Source: VFZS01 sp964353255 (lineage in GTDB: Bacteria; Acidobacteriota; Terriglobia; Bryobacterales; Bryobacteraceae). Taken from it: a stretch of 64,000 nt of DNA. The stretch spans positions 19,375 through 83,374 of the forward strand of contig CAYGVJ010000005.1 of assembly GCA_964353255.1 (NCBI GenBank), written 5' to 3'. Shown piece by piece: positions 1 through 7,871 of the stretch; the stretch's first letter is position 1; every line of letters begins with the position of its first letter. The notes below the pieces were generated by a model. The model saw only the letters and a list, made by a program, of their open reading frames with translations. It searched no databases and was not told where the DNA came from. A program made the position numbers and the translations under genes.

Positions 1-102
1 CATGACTCTAATCCCTTAAAGGCCATCACGCTGCCGGAGCTCAAGGCAATCTACACCGGGAAAGCCCGGACCTGGAGGGAGCTTGGATCGGCCCGGAGAT
101 GA
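1..102 (+). CDS. 3' end of a PstS-like phosphate-binding protein, apparently truncated
   Basis: Frame 1 is open from the window edge to a TGA at 100-102 and gives 33 residues. They contain NPLKAITLPELKAIY followed by TGK and W-x-E-LG. This is the segment that in phosphate-binding PstS proteins lies in the first half of the mature protein (N-P, then L..L..IY.GK...W). In normal PstS another 150-200 residues follow, including an R-x-x-GSGT phosphate-binding stretch. Here a stop comes almost at once and pstC starts at 83, inside this frame. The gene order (binding protein, permeases, ATPases, phoU) supports the identity. It is either a remnant that lost its C-terminal half or an unusual short form; the missing 5' part prevents a decision. 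Confidence 0.55.
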   Translation, partial: HDSNPLKAITLPELKAIYTGKARTWRELGSARR

Positions 103-1045
103 ACTGCTACTGCTGAAGGCCCGGCGGCGCATTCTCGAGACGCTCCTGGAAACGGCGGTTCGTTCGAGCGCCTTCCTGGTGATCGCCGCGCTCGTGCTGA
201 TTTTCGTTTTCGTGGCGAAGGAAGCCTTGCCTCTGCTCACCTCGGCAGAGGTTCACAGGGAAGTGACGCCCTGGACCATGCTCCGTGCCCAGGAAAGCGG
301 CGAGTTCGTCTGGCAGCCCGTGTCGGAGAAGCCGAAATACTCCTTGCCGCCTCTGGTGGTCGGAACGCTCAAAGTCACCGTGGTGGCGCTGCTGATAGCC
401 ATCCCCCTGGCCATCCTGGCGGCGATTTTCACGTCGGAGTTCGCGCCCCAGCAGCTCCGCGAGCTGGTCAAGCCGGTGGTGGAACTGCTGGCCGGAATAC
501 CGTCCGTGGTGATCGGGTTCTTCGCGCTCATGGTCGTAGCCACATGGCTTCAGGACGCTTTCGGGTTCGTCTTCCGGCTGAACGCCGTCACCGCGGGGAT
601 CGGGCTTTCGCTGGCCGTGATTCCGATTGTGTATACGGTGGCTGAGGATGCTCTCTCTGCCGTGCCCCAGGCCTTTCGGGACGGATCGATGGCGCTCGGA
701 GCGAACCGGTGGCAGACCGCCTGGCGGGTGGTGCTGCCGGCGGCGATGCCGGGCGTCTTTGCCGCCTGCGTGCTGGGTTTCGGCCGTGCCATCGGGGAAA
801 CCATGATCGTGCTCATGGCCAGCGGCAATGCGGCCATGATGTCGTTCGACCCCAGGGAATCGTTTCGCAGCTTCTCGGCCACTATCGCCGCCGAGTTAGG
901 GGAAGTCGTCTATGGCAGCCCGCACTATCACGTCTTGTTCTTCATCGGCGCCTTCCTGTTCGTCGTCACCTTCTTGCTGAACCTGGCGGGCCACTGGTAC
1001 GTGGGCCGTCTGCGGGCCCGCCTGGAGGGGAAGCTGAAGACATGA
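83..1045 (+). CDS. pstC: Phosphate ABC transporter permease PstC
   Basis: A 320-residue inner-membrane protein, the usual PstC length, that forms the phosphate channel together with PstA. An N-terminal helix at about 29-50 is followed by a periplasmic loop and five or so further hydrophobic segments. The cytoplasmic EAA-type loop that docks on the ATPase is visible as EDALSAVP with a G-A-N-R-W at about residue 210. The TTG at 83 is chosen because GGAGG lies just upstream (74-78) and an in-frame stop at 17-19 limits extension. The start overlaps the pstS-like frame, and the end overlaps pstA by four bases (ATGA), so translation is coupled. Well supported by sequence and operon. Confidence 0.93.
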   Translation: MDRPGDELLLLKARRRILETLLETAVRSSAFLVIAALVLIFVFVAKEALPLLTSAEVHREVTPWTMLRAQESGEFVWQPVSEKPKYSLPPLVVGTLKVTVVALLIAIPLAILAAIFTSEFAPQQLRELVKPVVELLAGIPSVVIGFFALMVVATWLQDAFGFVFRLNAVTAGIGLSLAVIPIVYTVAEDALSAVPQAFRDGSMALGANRWQTAWRVVLPAAMPGVFAACVLGFGRAIGETMIVLMASGNAAMMSFDPRESFRSFSATIAAELGEVVYGSPHYHVLFFIGAFLFVVTFLLNLAGHWYVGRLRARLEGKLKT

Positions 1046-1947
1046 GACGCTGGATCAGGTTTGTCGGTCTGGCCTTCACCACCCTCACCGGCCTGGCCTG
1101 CCTGATCATTGTGGCGATGCTGGCCATCATCCTGGCCAATGTGGCCATCCACGCCTGGCCCCGGCTGTCGTGGGAGTTCATAACGAGCGAGCCGCGGGAG
1201 GGCATGACGGCAGGCGGCATCTTCCCGGCGATCTTCGGCACCGCGGCCCTGGTGCTGCTGATGACCCTCGCAGTGGTCCCGCTGGGCGTAGCGGCGGCTA
1301 TCTACCTCCACGAGTACGCGCGGCAGGGCTCCAAACTGGTGCACGTGGTCCGGTTAGCGTTGGCCAACCTGGCCGGGGTCCCAGCCATCGTTTTCGGCCT
1401 GTTTGGCCTGGGCTTTTTCATCAAGTTCGTGGGCGGCGGGATCGACCGCGCCTTTTTCGGCGGCGCCCTCGCCTTTGGCCAGCCTTGCATCCTGTGGGCG
1501 GCGCTGACCCTGGCCGTCCTCACGCTCCCTACCGTGGTGGTGACGACCGAGGAGGCCCTGCGGGCCGTGCCCAGAAGCTACCGGGAAGTCGCCTATGCGC
1601 TGGGCGCAACCCGCTGGCAGGTGGTCAGGCATGTGGTCCTTCCGCAGTCGGTGGGCGGCATCCTGACGGGGACCATCCTCGCCGTGTCCCGAGGGGCGGG
1701 AGAAGTAGCCCCCATAATGTTCACCGGCGCCGCCTACTACCTGCCTTACCTCCCCGCAAAGCTGAACGATCAATTCATGGAGCTCGGGTACCACATCTAC
1801 GTGTTGACCACCCAATCTCCGGACGTCGAGGCCACCAAGCCGATTCTGTACGCCACCGTCTTTGTGCTTCTGGCGTTGACCTTCGCGCTCAACCTCACGG
1901 CGGTTGTCATCCGGTCGCGGATCCGGAGAAGGCTGAGAGCGGCATGA
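1042..1947 (+). CDS. pstA: Phosphate ABC transporter permease PstA
   Basis: A 301-residue membrane protein, partner of PstC in the phosphate channel. It has an N-terminal transmembrane helix (about 8-30) and then the permease domain with the PstA-type segments GGIFPAIFGT and LANLAGVPAIVFGLFG. The EAA loop reads EEALRAVPRSYREVAYALGA. The ATG at 1042 overlaps the pstC stop (ATGA); a longer open frame upstream is only the pstC gene read in another frame. The stop overlaps the start of the first ATPase gene by four bases (ATGA at 1944-1947). Confidence 0.93.
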   Translation: MRRWIRFVGLAFTTLTGLACLIIVAMLAIILANVAIHAWPRLSWEFITSEPREGMTAGGIFPAIFGTAALVLLMTLAVVPLGVAAAIYLHEYARQGSKLVHVVRLALANLAGVPAIVFGLFGLGFFIKFVGGGIDRAFFGGALAFGQPCILWAALTLAVLTLPTVVVTTEEALRAVPRSYREVAYALGATRWQVVRHVVLPQSVGGILTGTILAVSRGAGEVAPIMFTGAAYYLPYLPAKLNDQFMELGYHIYVLTTQSPDVEATKPILYATVFVLLALTFALNLTAVVIRSRIRRRLRAA

Positions 1948-2693
1948 CCGCGATTCTGGAGGCGCGGGACCTCTCGGCCTGGCACGGCCGTCACCCGGCC
2001 TTGGGCGACATCACGCTCGAGGCTGTGGACCACGAGATCCTGGGCATCATCGGGCCGGCGGGCAGTGGCAAGACCACCTTTCTGAGAGCTCTGAACCGTC
2101 TGAACGACCTGGTCCCGGGCTTCCGAGTCGAGGGAACCATTCGTTTTCGAGGAGTGGACATCTACCGGGAGGACGTGGATCTGGCCGTTCTGCGCCGCAA
2201 ACTGGGCATGGTGTTCGCAGTACCGGTGCCGCTTCCCGGAACGATTTACGAGAATCTGCTGCTTGGGCCGCGGCTGAACAAGAGCAAGGCGGACGCGAAC
2301 ACGCTGGTCGAAAAGAGCCTGCGGGCGGCCTACCTGTGGGAGGAGGTCAAAGACCGTTTGCGCCAGTCCGCCTTCGCGCTTTCGGGAGGCCAGCAGCAAC
2401 GGCTCTGTTTGGCGCGAACGTTGATGCTCGAGCCGGATGTGCTTCTGTTGGACGAACCATGTTCCGGGCTTGACCCTATTTCCACCGCCAAGATCGAAGA
2501 GGCGCTGGTGGAGTTGAAGCGCGAGCTGACCATCATCCTGGTGACCAACAATGTGATGCAGGCCTCGCGAGTCGCCGACCGGACCGCCTTTTTCCTTCAG
2601 GGACGCTTGATCGAGTGCGGCGCCACCCGGCAAATCTTCGTGAATCCGAGGGAGCAGAAGACCTATGAGTACGTCAGCGGCCGTTTTGGCTAG
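1944..2693 (+). CDS. pstB: PstB-like phosphate ABC ATPase, first copy, with degenerate Q- and H-loops
   Basis: A 249-residue ABC ATPase of PstB type. It has Walker A GPAGSGKTT (37-45), an intact signature LSGGQ (146-150) in SGGQQQRLCLAR, and Walker B with catalytic Glu, VLLLDEP (166-172). Two catalytic elements are altered. Where PstB has MVFQRPNPFP this protein has MVFAVPVPLP, so the Q-loop Gln is Ala92. Where PstB has VTHNM it has VTNNV, so the H-loop His is Asn202. The A-loop aromatic region (SAWHG) is also atypical. The start overlaps pstA by ATGA. The last 29 bases overlap the next ATPase gene. It probably pairs with that second PstB rather than with itself (see findings). A second possibility is a decaying duplicate. 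Confidence 0.9.
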   Translation: MTAILEARDLSAWHGRHPALGDITLEAVDHEILGIIGPAGSGKTTFLRALNRLNDLVPGFRVEGTIRFRGVDIYREDVDLAVLRRKLGMVFAVPVPLPGTIYENLLLGPRLNKSKADANTLVEKSLRAAYLWEEVKDRLRQSAFALSGGQQQRLCLARTLMLEPDVLLLDEPCSGLDPISTAKIEEALVELKRELTIILVTNNVMQASRVADRTAFFLQGRLIECGATRQIFVNPREQKTYEYVSGRFG

Positions 2694-3462
2694 CCCACAG
2701 AGCGCCGGCGAGGCCAAGATCCGGGTCCGCGATGTGGACGCCTACTACGGGGGCTTTCACGCCCTCCAGCGCATAACTCTCGACATCCCGTCCCGCGCGA
2801 TCACCTCGATCATCGGCCCCTCCGGGTGCGGAAAAACCACGTTGCTCAGGTGCTTCAATCGCATGAATGACGGAATCCGGGGGTTCCGCGTGGAGGGCGA
2901 GATCCGGTTGGACGGCATGGACGTGCTGGGCCGAGACGTGGAGTTGACCGAGCTTCGCAAGCGGGTGGGCATGGTCTTCCAGCGCCCCAATCCATTCCCC
3001 CTTTCGGTGTTTGAAAACGTGGGCTACGGCCCGCGCATACACGGCCAAGGGAATTCCTCCCGCCTGGCGGAGATCGTGGAGAAGTGCCTGCGCGCCACCG
3101 GTCTGTGGGACGACTTGAAGGACCGCCTCGGTCAAAACGCTCTGTCCCTGAGTCCCGAGCAGCAGCAGCGCCTGTGCATTTCGCGACTGCTGGCCGTGGA
3201 GCCGGAGGTGCTGCTGATGGACGAACCCTGCTCCGCGCTGGACCCCATCGCGACCGCCCGCATCGAGGAGTTGATGCGGGTGTTGAAGCGGCGCTATACC
3301 ATAATCATCGTCACCCACAATATGCAGCAGGCTTCGCGGGCCTCGGACTATTGCGGCCTTATGTGGCTGGGCGAGCTGGTTGAGTTCGCCGATACGGTGA
3401 CGATTTTCACCAGACCGGGCAACCCGCGAACGGAGGGGTATGTCACCGGGAGGTTTGGCTAA
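2665..3462 (+). CDS. pstB: PstB-like phosphate ABC ATPase, second copy, with degenerate signature motif
   Basis: A 265-residue PstB-type ATPase. It has A-loop Tyr in AYYGGF, Walker A GPSGCGKTT (51-59), a normal Q-loop MVFQRPNPFP with Gln106, Walker B EVLLMDEP and a normal H-loop VTHNMQQA with His218. The signature is altered: the expected LSGGQQQRLCIAR reads LSPEQQQRLCISR, so both glycines of LSGGQ (162-166) are lost. The defects are the mirror image of those in the preceding gene. The ATG at 2665 lies inside the 3' end of that gene, so translation is probably coupled. The stop is followed by 70 bases and then phoU. Confidence 0.9.
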   Translation: MSTSAAVLASPQSAGEAKIRVRDVDAYYGGFHALQRITLDIPSRAITSIIGPSGCGKTTLLRCFNRMNDGIRGFRVEGEIRLDGMDVLGRDVELTELRKRVGMVFQRPNPFPLSVFENVGYGPRIHGQGNSSRLAEIVEKCLRATGLWDDLKDRLGQNALSLSPEQQQRLCISRLLAVEPEVLLMDEPCSALDPIATARIEELMRVLKRRYTIIIVTHNMQQASRASDYCGLMWLGELVEFADTVTIFTRPGNPRTEGYVTGRFG

Positions 3463-3532
3463 TGGAACACCGCCGGCGTCAAGGACCTTGCGGAGACAGG
3501 GCCCGGCCAGTCCGGCCTGACGAGGAGTTCCT

Positions 3533-4195
3533 GTGCGTCACTTTCTAGAAGAACTGAACGAGTTGCAGCGACGGCTGCTGGAAATGGGCGGCCTGGTGGA
3601 ATCGGCGGTGCACCGCAGCATCGTCTCGGTGGTTGAGAGAAACGAAGCCGAGGCGCAGGCGGTCTTATGCAACGAGGCCCGCATCAACCAGATGGAAATC
3701 GAGATCGACGACTTCGCCGTGAGCCTGCTCGCCCGCTACCAGCCCATGGCTACAGACCTCCGCTTCCTGACCGCGGCCATCAAGATCAACAACGACCTGG
3801 AGCGGATGGGCGACCTGGCGGTGAACATTGTCGAGCGCTCGCTGATGCTCATCAAGGAGCCTCCCGTGAAGCCGCTGATTGACATACCCAAGATGGCCGG
3901 ACTGGCCGAGACCATGGTGCGCAGCAGCCTGGACGCGTTCGTGAAGCGGGACAGCGGCCTGGCGCGCGAAGTCCTGCTCTCGGACGACGCCGTGGACGAC
4001 CTCCGGGACGCCATTCACGATGAGCTGGCCAGCTTCATGCAGCAGGATCCGTCTACCGTCTCGCGGGCGCTCAGTCTGGTCCTGGTGGCGCGTAACCTCG
4101 AGCGTATCGCCGATCACGCCACCAACATCGCCGAGGACGTGATTTTCCTCGTTCAGGGCGTGGACGTCCGCCACCACGCCGAACAGCGCCGGTGA
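3533..4195 (+). CDS. phoU: Phosphate uptake regulator PhoU
   Basis: A 220-residue cytoplasmic PhoU, made of two three-helix halves, each with the acidic E/D-x-x-x-D metal-binding signature. The clearest matches are MEIEIDDFAVSLLAR and RNLERIADHATNIAEDV. PhoU links the Pst transporter to the PhoR/PhoB signalling kinase and restrains phosphate import. The GTG at 3533 is supported by GAGGAG at 3522-3527. It is the last gene of the pst operon and faces uxaC tail to tail, about 20 bases away. Confidence 0.94.
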   Translation: MRHFLEELNELQRRLLEMGGLVESAVHRSIVSVVERNEAEAQAVLCNEARINQMEIEIDDFAVSLLARYQPMATDLRFLTAAIKINNDLERMGDLAVNIVERSLMLIKEPPVKPLIDIPKMAGLAETMVRSSLDAFVKRDSGLAREVLLSDDAVDDLRDAIHDELASFMQQDPSTVSRALSLVLVARNLERIADHATNIAEDVIFLVQGVDVRHHAEQRR

Positions 4196-4215
4196 GCGAT
4201 GCGCTCGAAGGAACT

Positions 4216-5631
4216 TCAGGGCAGCTCCAGCCCGAAGTACCGCCGGGCGTTGCCGAAGCAGATGTTCTCGATCATCGCCCCGACCAGCTCCTCGCGGTCG
4301 GGAATCTCGCCGTTCTCGATGTCTCTTCCCAGCAGGTTGCACAGCACCCGCCGGAAGTACTCGTGGCGCGGGTAGGACATCCACGAGCGTGAATCGGTCA
4401 GCATGCCCACGAACCGCGCGAGCAGCCCCGCATTCGAGAGCGCGTTGATCTGCCACTCCATACCCTCTTTCTGGTCCAGAAACCACCAGGCGCTTCCGAA
4501 CTGAATCTTGCCCGGAATGCTCCCGCCCTGGAAGTTCCCGATCAGCGTGGCGAAGGCGTAATTGTCGGCCGGGTTCAGGCTGTAGATGATCATCTTGGGC
4601 AGGGCGTTCTCCCGCTCCAGCCGATCGAGGTAACGTGCCAGGGCCTCCACCTGGGGCCAGTCTCCGATCGAGTCGAAACCCGTGTCCGGCCCCACCGCTT
4701 CGAGCATCCGCGTGTTCACGTTACGGCGCGCCCCCAGGTGGAGCTGCTTGGTCCAGCCTTTCTCGGCGTCCAGTCGGCCGAAGAACAGCATCATGTAAGA
4801 GGCGAACTGCGCGTGTTCTTCCCGGTTGGCCGCCTGCCCGGCGCGCGCCCTCTGGAATATGGCCGCCGCGGTCGCCTCGGAACAGAAGTCGGCGTACAAG
4901 TGATCCAGGCCGTGGTCGGAAAGCCGCGCGCCCATTTGGTGGAAGAAATCATGGCGCTGGCCAAGCGCGTCGAGGAAATCCACCAGCTTCGAAATCTCCC
5001 GGTTGGCGGCGGCCGCCAGGCGGTCGGTCCAGCGGTTGAACGCCTCCGGCAGATGCACCTGGAGCGCCTTGTCGGGCCGGAAGGCGGGATACACGCGGGT
5101 TTCCAGATCCGAAGCCGCAATGGCCTGGTGGTGGGCCAGGTCGTCGGCGGGGTCGTCGGTGGTGCACAGGGCCCTGACTTGGAACTTCCGCAGGATGCCG
5201 CGAGCGGTCAGCTCGTCCGTGGCCAATAGCGCGTTGGCGCGCTCCCAGATGGCCGGCGCGGTGGTTTCATCAAGCAGCTCGTCGATGCCGAAATAGCGCT
5301 TCAGCTCCAGGTGGGTCCAGTGGTAGAGCGGATTGCGCAGGGTGTGTGGCACCGTCCGGGCCCAGGCCATGAACTTCTCGAACGGCGGCGCATCACCCGT
5401 GCAGTAGCGCTCCGGGATCCCGTTGGCGCGCATGGCGCGCCACTTGTAGTGGTCTCCCTCCAGCCAGATCTCGCACAGGTTGCCGAACCGCCGGTCTTCG
5501 GCGATGTCTTTGGGCGGCAGGTGGCAGTGGTAGTCGAGAATGGGCCGGCCGGCGGCGTACCGGTGATACAGCCGCCACGCCGCCGGCGTGGTCAGCAAGA
5601 AATCGTCGTGAATGAAGGGCATGAGGGGCAT
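4216..5631 (-). CDS. uxaC: Glucuronate (uronate) isomerase
   Basis: A 471-residue UxaC of the amidohydrolase superfamily, close to the usual 465-470. It converts D-glucuronate to D-fructuronate and galacturonate to tagaturonate in the cytoplasm. The start MPLMPFIHDDFLL leads into LDYHCHLPPKDIAED, which carries the H-x-H metal-binding pair. A conserved DWPQVEALARYL stretch and the C-terminal PRHEYFRR-LCNLLGRDIENGE segment are also typical. It stands alone here; other uronate genes are not adjacent, although an SDR about 3 kb away might act on a related ketouronate. Identity is secure. Confidence 0.95.
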   Translation of the reverse strand: MPLMPFIHDDFLLTTPAAWRLYHRYAAGRPILDYHCHLPPKDIAEDRRFGNLCEIWLEGDHYKWRAMRANGIPERYCTGDAPPFEKFMAWARTVPHTLRNPLYHWTHLELKRYFGIDELLDETTAPAIWERANALLATDELTARGILRKFQVRALCTTDDPADDLAHHQAIAASDLETRVYPAFRPDKALQVHLPEAFNRWTDRLAAAANREISKLVDFLDALGQRHDFFHQMGARLSDHGLDHLYADFCSEATAAAIFQRARAGQAANREEHAQFASYMMLFFGRLDAEKGWTKQLHLGARRNVNTRMLEAVGPDTGFDSIGDWPQVEALARYLDRLERENALPKMIIYSLNPADNYAFATLIGNFQGGSIPGKIQFGSAWWFLDQKEGMEWQINALSNAGLLARFVGMLTDSRSWMSYPRHEYFRRVLCNLLGRDIENGEIPDREELVGAMIENICFGNARRYFGLELP

Positions 5632-5810
5632 CCTTAAGATTGTCGCTCCAGAGTTCCCAGGCGAACAAGCAAACGGCCGGCCACGACTATCATTCCCGAT
5701 AGCCGCCCTATCCGACCTGATGGTCAGGGACCGGCGCCCCTGGCCTCTTCACCGCGAGTCTGGCCACACCATGTGCTTTGTTCCCAAGGTGCTGCCGGAT
5801 GCGCCGCGCT

Positions 5811-5827
5811 TTGGCAAGGCAATTGCC
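5811..5827 (+). promoter_or_regulatory. Candidate sigma-54 (-24/-12) promoter
   Basis: The bases TTGGCAAGGCAATTGCC match the sigma-54 consensus TGGCACG-N4-TTGC, with the invariant GG (5813-5814) and GC (5825-5826) exactly ten bases apart. Transcription would begin near 5838, about 40 bases before the ATG at 5879. A sigma-70 reading (TTGGCA-N17-TACAGC) is also possible but weaker. An NtrC-family activator gene lies at 60719-62080; any link between the two is inference. Confidence 0.55.
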
Positions 5828-5878
5828 CATCACTACAGCGCTCAGACGAGTTTACCAGAGCAACAGAGGAGAACTAGG

Positions 5879-6325
5879 ATGCTTAGCAGAAAGTTAGCGA
5901 CTTTTGCCATGGCGGGCCTGCTGGCCCTCGTGGTTTCCCTTCCCGTTTCGGCCCAGGTGGGTCCCACTCTCAAGGCCGATATCCCGTTCGAGTTCATCGC
6001 GGCCGACAAGACGTTGCCGGCCGGGGAATACACCCTTCAGCTAGGGAGCCCCAATCGCAGCGCGGTGGCGATCCTGTCGGAGAATCGCGACTCCCACGCC
6101 CAGTTGTTTGCGCTGACCAGCAGCGTGGATAAGGGGAAGACCCCGGACCACACCAGCCTGATCTTCCACAAGTACGGCGACCGGTACTTCCTGGCCCAGA
6201 TCTGGACCAACGGGGTCCGGACCGGACTCCAACTGCCGGCGTCCAAGCTCGAGCGCGAGCTCACCAAGACCGCGTCGAATTTCCAGAGCGTGGCCGTCGT
6301 TGCGCAGCTTCTGCCGCGACGGTAA
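5879..6325 (+). CDS. Small secreted protein of an acidobacterial family, function unknown
   Basis: 148 residues with a clear Sec signal peptide: LSRKLA, then a hydrophobic core, then a VSA-Q cleavage site near residue 25. The mature part begins KADIPFEFIAADKTLPAGEYTL. This opening is familiar from many short exported Acidobacteriota proteins with no assigned function; the rest looks like a small beta-rich domain. The ATG at 5879 is preferred because GAGGAGA lies just upstream and the signal peptide starts there; the longer open frame upstream has no such support. It is a single gene behind the sigma-54-like promoter at 5811. Confidence 0.85.
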   Translation: MLSRKLATFAMAGLLALVVSLPVSAQVGPTLKADIPFEFIAADKTLPAGEYTLQLGSPNRSAVAILSENRDSHAQLFALTSSVDKGKTPDHTSLIFHKYGDRYFLAQIWTNGVRTGLQLPASKLERELTKTASNFQSVAVVAQLLPRR

Positions 6326-6446
6326 CATTCACCCGCTTTTCCTGCGAGGCGGCAACCTGAAGCCGGAGCCGGCTTCCGGTTGCCGCTCTTGTGTCTCCGA
6401 GCGATTTCCCCTGCGGCTTCGGTGCTATCCTGCTGCCAAGAGGCCC

Positions 6447-7388
6447 ATGCCCGCCAACCTGACGCCCGAGCACCTGGCGGCCGAGCAGGACTACAAGCGC
6501 GCCCGCACCCAGGCGGAGCGCATCGCCGCCCTCGAGCTAATGCTTTCCACCATCCCCAAGCACAAGGGCACCGAGAAACTCCAGGCCGATATCAAGCGGC
6601 GGCTCTCCCAGGCCCGCAAGGAGGCCCAGAAGAAGGGCGGCACGCACGCGGTGCCCTTCTACCTGATACCGAAGGAGGGCGCCGGGCAGGTCGTTTTGAT
6701 CGGCCCGCCCAACTCGGGCAAATCGCAACTGGTCTGTGCCCTCACTCACGCCCGGCCCGAGGTGGCCGACTACCCGTTCACCACCCGCTTCCCCACGCCC
6801 GGCATGATGAGCTACCAAAACGTGCAGATTCAGTTGATCGATCTGCCGCCCTTCTCCCGGGAGTTCATGGAACCGTGGCTGCCCCAGGTGATCCGCAACG
6901 CCCAGGCCGGCGTACTGGTCGTGGACCTGGGCGATGGCGCGGTGCTCGAGGAGATCGGCTTCATCGAGGACACTTTGAACGAGCGGCGCCTGCCGCTTCC
7001 CAAGCTTCTGGTGGCCAACAAGGCCGACCTGAGCGGCGCACCAGAGAACTTCGGGGCGCTGGAGGAACTTTACCGCGACCGCTACCGCTGCCTGGCCGTC
7101 TCAGCGGCTGCCGGGCTGAACCTGGACCGCCTCGCCCGCGCTCTCTTCGATTTGCTGGAGCTCGTCCGCGTGTATACCAAGGCGCCGGGCAAGAAAGCGG
7201 ACCTGAGCTCGCCCTTTATCCTGCGCCGGGGCCAGACCGTGCATGACGCCGCTCGCCAGGTACACAAGGATTTCGGCGAGCACCTCAAGTTCGCCCGCCT
7301 CTACCGCGCCTCGGGCGAGCAGGAGGGCCTCATGGTCGAGCGGACGCGCCCGGTCGACGACGAGGACATCCTGGAGTTTCATCTCTAA
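6447..7388 (+). CDS. Obg/DRG-like GTPase with C-terminal TGS domain
   Basis: 313 residues in three parts: an N-terminal helical segment with HKGTEKL (about 6-65) as in DRG proteins, a G domain, and a C-terminal TGS domain (about 245-313) ending in DDEDILEFHL. G1 is GPPNSGKS (86-93), G4 is NKAD (191-194) and G5 is SAA (219-221). G3, normally DxPG, reads DLPP (132-135), so the glycine that contacts the gamma-phosphate is replaced. Members bind ribosomes or RNA; the exact role here is unknown. The ATG at 6447 is chosen because homology begins there; the frame is open further upstream. Confidence 0.87.
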   Translation: MPANLTPEHLAAEQDYKRARTQAERIAALELMLSTIPKHKGTEKLQADIKRRLSQARKEAQKKGGTHAVPFYLIPKEGAGQVVLIGPPNSGKSQLVCALTHARPEVADYPFTTRFPTPGMMSYQNVQIQLIDLPPFSREFMEPWLPQVIRNAQAGVLVVDLGDGAVLEEIGFIEDTLNERRLPLPKLLVANKADLSGAPENFGALEELYRDRYRCLAVSAAAGLNLDRLARALFDLLELVRVYTKAPGKKADLSSPFILRRGQTVHDAARQVHKDFGEHLKFARLYRASGEQEGLMVERTRPVDDEDILEFHL

Positions 7389-7397
7389 CGTGGGGGA

Positions 7398-7411
7398 GGC
7401 GGTTTCGCCTG
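7398..7411. repeat. Small inverted repeat after the GTPase gene
   Basis: AGGCGGTTTCGCCT forms a 5-bp stem with a GTTT loop just after the GTPase stop. The same GGCGGTTTCGCC core occurs at about 35626-35637 in another intergenic spot, which suggests a dispersed element rather than a gene-specific terminator. No T-run follows. Confidence 0.45.
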
Positions 7412-7432
7412 CCTGCCTCCCAGGGTGCTGCC

Positions 7433-7801
7433 CTACCGGCCTAGGTTGCCGATTGCCGAGGCGGCCATATCGTGCTGGGCCTTCTGGATAGCGCTCAACG
7501 TGCTCTGTAGCGTGTTGATCCGCTGCATCAACTGCTGCGCCCGGAGGGCGTCGATGGGTTCCTTGGCGAATACCTGTTCCAGTTCAGCCAACATCCCGTT
7601 GAGACCCTCGTGAACGCGATTACGCGCGGGCTGCCCGATGAACTGGCCCGCATTCCAGCGCAACTGCGTGATCAACGCTCCCAGCCCGCGATTGGATGGC
7701 AGCGGCGGTTGCGTCCCGCTCAATTGGTTCAACTGTCCGAGCAAGACCCGTAGTTGCTCGGAGACAAGAGACTCCAGAGGGGAAAACGGTGACAGGCTCA
7801 T
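7433..7801 (-). CDS. Hypothetical helical protein
   Basis: 122 residues, not recognised. There is no signal peptide and no membrane segment. The sequence is rich in Leu, Gln and Ala, with long predicted helices (for example EQLRVLLGQLNQL and LQSTLSAIQKAQHDMA), so a small all-helical or coiled-coil protein is likely. It begins at an ATG at 7801 and lies between the GTPase and another unknown gene. Codon use looks like that of its neighbours. No function can be proposed. Confidence 0.6.
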   Translation of the reverse strand: MSLSPFSPLESLVSEQLRVLLGQLNQLSGTQPPLPSNRGLGALITQLRWNAGQFIGQPARNRVHEGLNGMLAELEQVFAKEPIDALRAQQLMQRINTLQSTLSAIQKAQHDMAASAIGNLGR

Positions 7802-7871
7802 GATTGATTCTATCGGCTGAGAGCCTGTCGGGGTTGAGCAGACGTCTCATTCACCTGCGGCGGCATTCCGC

